From: Actinomycetes bacterium
Lineage (GTDB): Bacteria > Actinomycetota > Acidimicrobiia > UBA5794
Direction: 5' to 3'
Length of the DNA stretch: 6,692 nucleotides
Assembly: GCA_030598305.1 (NCBI GenBank)
Contig: JAUVQC010000071.1
Location: forward strand, 1-6,692
A model generated the notes under the pieces. The model had not been told where the DNA came from. It did no database searches and saw only the letters and a program-made list of their open reading frames with translations. Of this stretch, positions 4,490 through 6,692 are shown piece by piece. Position numbers and translations under genes: made by a program. Within the stretch, counting starts at the first letter, position 1. The number at the start of each line of letters is the position of its first letter.

Positions 4490-6692
4490 CCGCACCGCTG
4501 AGTGTTCTTCTTGATCGCTGGCGTCGCGACCTCGATCCTCCCCTCCCCGGTCGAGTCGTCGTTGCGCCGTCCGCGCGCGCCTATGTCGTGTCTGCAACCG
4601 CCAAACGCCTCGGGAGACCGGTGCTTGCCGTCGTGGCGGGTGAGCGCGAGGCAGATGATCTTGCAGAAGACGTCGCGATCTTCACAGACCACGTGACACA
4701 GCTCCCTGCATGGGAGACCCTGCCCTTTGAACATGTGTCGCCGAACATCGTGACGATGGCAGCCAGGGTGGAAGCCAGGCACCGAATCGGTGTCGGTGAG
4801 CCACTTGTCGTGGTTGCGTCCGTGCGTGCAGTGATCCAGCGCATTTCCCCGACATCGGTCGAGCCCTTGCGGCTCGAGTCCGGTGGATCGGAGGATTTCT
4901 CCGACCTTGTGGCTGCACTGGTCAGCCGCGGCTATTCGCGAGTGGATCGATGCGAGGCCAGGGGTGAGGTGGCGGTGCGCGGTGGGATCATCGACGTATA
5001 TCCCCCGAATGCCGACAACCCGTACCGCATCGACTTCTGGGGAGATACGATCGACGAGATTCGAACATACTCGGCATCTTCGCAACGATCGCTCGAGGAA
5101 TTCGACTCGGTCCTGATCTACCCCGCACGCGAATTGATCATCGATTCCGAATTGGCTGACAGGGCGACAGAGTTGCTCTCCGACGCACCGTGGGCGGCGG
5201 ACACCTGGGACCGCATCGGCAATGGCATCTCGTTCCAGGGAATGGAGTCATGGTTACCCTGGCTTGCAAGACCTCGGACGGTACTCGATGAGTCCGACGT
5301 GCCTGTGTTCCTCTTTGATCCGGTTCGCTGTGCGGCTCGTGCCGAATCGCTCATTGCCGAGGAAGCCGATCTTGCCGAAGCGCTGTCCGATACCTGGGGG
5401 ACCGAGGGCCCCGAAGGCGGCGCACATCCTCCGCTGTACCTCCCGCTCGACACCGACGCGATGGCGGATCGTCTCATCGAAGCTCCGCCACAGTCTTCTG
5501 GTCCGAGAGACGATGGTTACGAGGTCCGTTCACTCGACGCCGTGCCCGGTGATCCGGAGTCGATAGCAACCGCGATCAATACCTGGAAGGACCGCGGTGT
5601 TGAGATCGTTGTAGCGATGGACGGCCAGGCGGCAGCCGATCGTGTGGCCAACATACTTGGTGAGCACGGTGCGGATCTGCCCGTGCTTGACCGCCTCGAC
5701 AAGCTGATGCCTGCCATCACGTCCATAGGCATCCACAGTGGGTTCGTGTTCCCAACCCTCGGGTTCGGTGTGGTCGGCGAGCGCGAGGTTGCCGGTCGCC
5801 GCAGGGCTCATCGGACCGCTCGGCGCGGCACGCGTAAGCCGATTCATGACGCCTTCAGAGACCTTAATCCTGGCGACTTCATCGTCCACCATCACCACGG
5901 GATCGGGCGATTCACCGGACTCGTCCACAGGGATATCGCGGGCGTCGAACGTGATTATCTCCTCGTGGAGTTCGCAGGTGAGGACAGGCTGTATGTGCCG
6001 ACCGACCAGCTCGCCTCAATCACTCGCTACACCGGAGGCGAGTCACCGCGCCTCTCAAGAATGGGAGGCACGGACTGGAGCCAGACGCGCACCAAGGTCC
6101 GCAAGGAGGTCGCCGTGGTAGCAGACCAGGTTGTTGCGCTCCACCGCAAGCGTGCGGCTGCCGAGGGCCACGCCTTCTCACCGGACACGCCGTGGCAGTC
6201 AGAGTTCGAAGCAGCCTTCCCCTACGAGGAGACACCCGATCAGCTCACCGCTATCACCGATGTCAAGACTGACATGCAGGCTGACAATCCGATGGATCGG
6301 CTCATCTTCGGTGATGTCGGATTCGGGAAGACAGAAGTTGCTATTCGGGCGATGTTCAAAGCTGCTCAGGATGGCAAGCAGTCGGTCATGCTCGTACCGA
6401 CGACGCTGCTGGCCCAACAGCACTATACGAATTTCCAGGAACGATTCGCTTCCTATCCGGTACGCGTCGAGATGCTGTCGAGGTTCCTGACAACAAAGCA
6501 ACAGAAGGATGTGATCAATGGGATCCATGACGGTTCGGTCGACATCGTTGTTGGCACGCACCGCCTTCTGTCTGCGGACATCGAGTTCAGGGCGCTGGGA
6601 CTCGTGGTCATCGATGAGGAGCAGCGTTTCGGGGTCGCCGCCAAGGACCGCCTGAGAGAACTCAGGGCGAGCGTTGATGTGCTCACGCTGAC
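4486..6692 (+). CDS. mfd: Transcription-repair coupling factor Mfd, N-terminal 735 codons (3' end outside window)
   Basis: Mfd is a DNA translocase that pushes or removes RNA polymerase stalled at lesions and recruits UvrA for nucleotide excision repair. The UvrB-like N-terminal module shows LPAWETLPFEHVSP (about 74-87) and VRGGIIDVYPP (164-174). The RNA-polymerase-interacting domain starts near GDFIVHHHHGIGRF (463-476) and continues through DYLLVEFAGEDRLYVP (490-505). The helicase module has FPYEETPDQ (578-586), Walker A GDVGFGKTE (609-617, K615), VPTTLLAQQH (637-646), GTHRLL (690-695) and DEEQRFG (710-716). The frame is uninterrupted to the window edge, just before the expected TATP motif. 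Full-length family members are about 1150 aa, so the second helicase lobe and UvrA-masking domain lie outside. GTG 4486 is chosen because it fits the predicted leaderless start and gives a normal-length N-terminus; the frame is also open upstream, where no better start exists. The only oddity is a run of four histidines at 468-471. Confidence 0.96.
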   Translation, partial: MPAPLSVLLDRWRRDLDPPLPGRVVVAPSARAYVVSATAKRLGRPVLAVVAGEREADDLAEDVAIFTDHVTQLPAWETLPFEHVSPNIVTMAARVEARHRIGVGEPLVVVASVRAVIQRISPTSVEPLRLESGGSEDFSDLVAALVSRGYSRVDRCEARGEVAVRGGIIDVYPPNADNPYRIDFWGDTIDEIRTYSASSQRSLEEFDSVLIYPARELIIDSELADRATELLSDAPWAADTWDRIGNGISFQGMESWLPWLARPRTVLDESDVPVFLFDPVRCAARAESLIAEEADLAEALSDTWGTEGPEGGAHPPLYLPLDTDAMADRLIEAPPQSSGPRDDGYEVRSLDAVPGDPESIATAINTWKDRGVEIVVAMDGQAAADRVANILGEHGADLPVLDRLDKLMPAITSIGIHSGFVFPTLGFGVVGEREVAGRRRAHRTARRGTRKPIHDAFRDLNPGDFIVHHHHGIGRFTGLVHRDIAGVERDYLLVEFAGEDRLYVPTDQLASITRYTGGESPRLSRMGGTDWSQTRTKVRKEVAVVADQVVALHRKRAAAEGHAFSPDTPWQSEFEAAFPYEETPDQLTAITDVKTDMQADNPMDRLIFGDVGFGKTEVAIRAMFKAAQDGKQSVMLVPTTLLAQQHYTNFQERFASYPVRVEMLSRFLTTKQQKDVINGIHDGSVDIVVGTHRLLSADIEFRALGLVVIDEEQRFGVAAKDRLRELRASVDVLTL

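Noticed and set aside
5061..5079. TCGAACATAC half-site within mfd
   Set aside because: The second half (TCGGCA) does not match GTTCGA and the site is deep inside coding sequence.
4468..5085. Long minus-strand open frame opposite mfd
   Set aside because: Shadow of the mfd coding strand; Cys/His/Arg-rich with no recognisable motif, while the plus frame is clearly Mfd.

Overview
The window looks like chromosomal DNA from a moderately GC-rich actinobacterium. The evidence is a DUF222/HNH (13E12-repeat type) gene, an actinobacterial LexA box, TANNNT-type -10 elements placed so that transcripts start at or next to the start codon, and an Mfd with the DEEQ form of the helicase box. A member of Acidimicrobiia or a related lineage is possible, but this is inferred from sequence flavour and was not tested by a search. 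No tRNA, rRNA, CRISPR array, transposase or insertion-sequence end was seen.

Layout from left to right. (1) The C-terminal end of a plus-strand extended-SDR (sugar epimerase/dehydratase-like) gene stops at 185. It converges on a minus-strand operon across a 13-nt gap, and a 9-bp hairpin overlaps the junction. (2) The minus-strand operon, read right to left, holds an acyltransferase-3 family membrane protein (3195 to 1942), an APH/ecdysteroid-kinase-like small-molecule kinase (1945 to 887, GTGA overlap with the first gene), and a YgjV-type membrane domain fused to a GNAT-like domain (843 to 199). All three are recognisable by family, but the substrates are unknown. (3) A divergent intergenic region carries a strong promoter (TTGACA, 17-nt spacer, TACGTT) whose spacer is almost filled by a perfect LexA/SOS box. 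It drives a 377-aa DUF222-HNH endonuclease gene, probably as a leaderless mRNA. (4) Directly after the HNH stop codon, a perfect 13-bp inverted repeat with a 5-nt loop covers a candidate -10 element and the GTG start codon of mfd. (5) mfd, the transcription-repair coupling factor, runs off the right edge after about 735 codons, inside the helicase module.

The right half is a DNA-damage neighbourhood: a LexA-controlled nuclease-like gene lies immediately upstream of mfd with no canonical terminator between them, so SOS-induced read-through into mfd is possible. The palindrome at the mfd start may decide how such read-through is translated. The left half looks like an uncharacterised envelope or small-molecule modification cassette combining acyl transfer, phosphorylation and membrane-attached acetyl transfer. 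The most useful leads are the LexA box embedded in a leaderless promoter and the palindrome over the mfd start. The individual protein families are all known.
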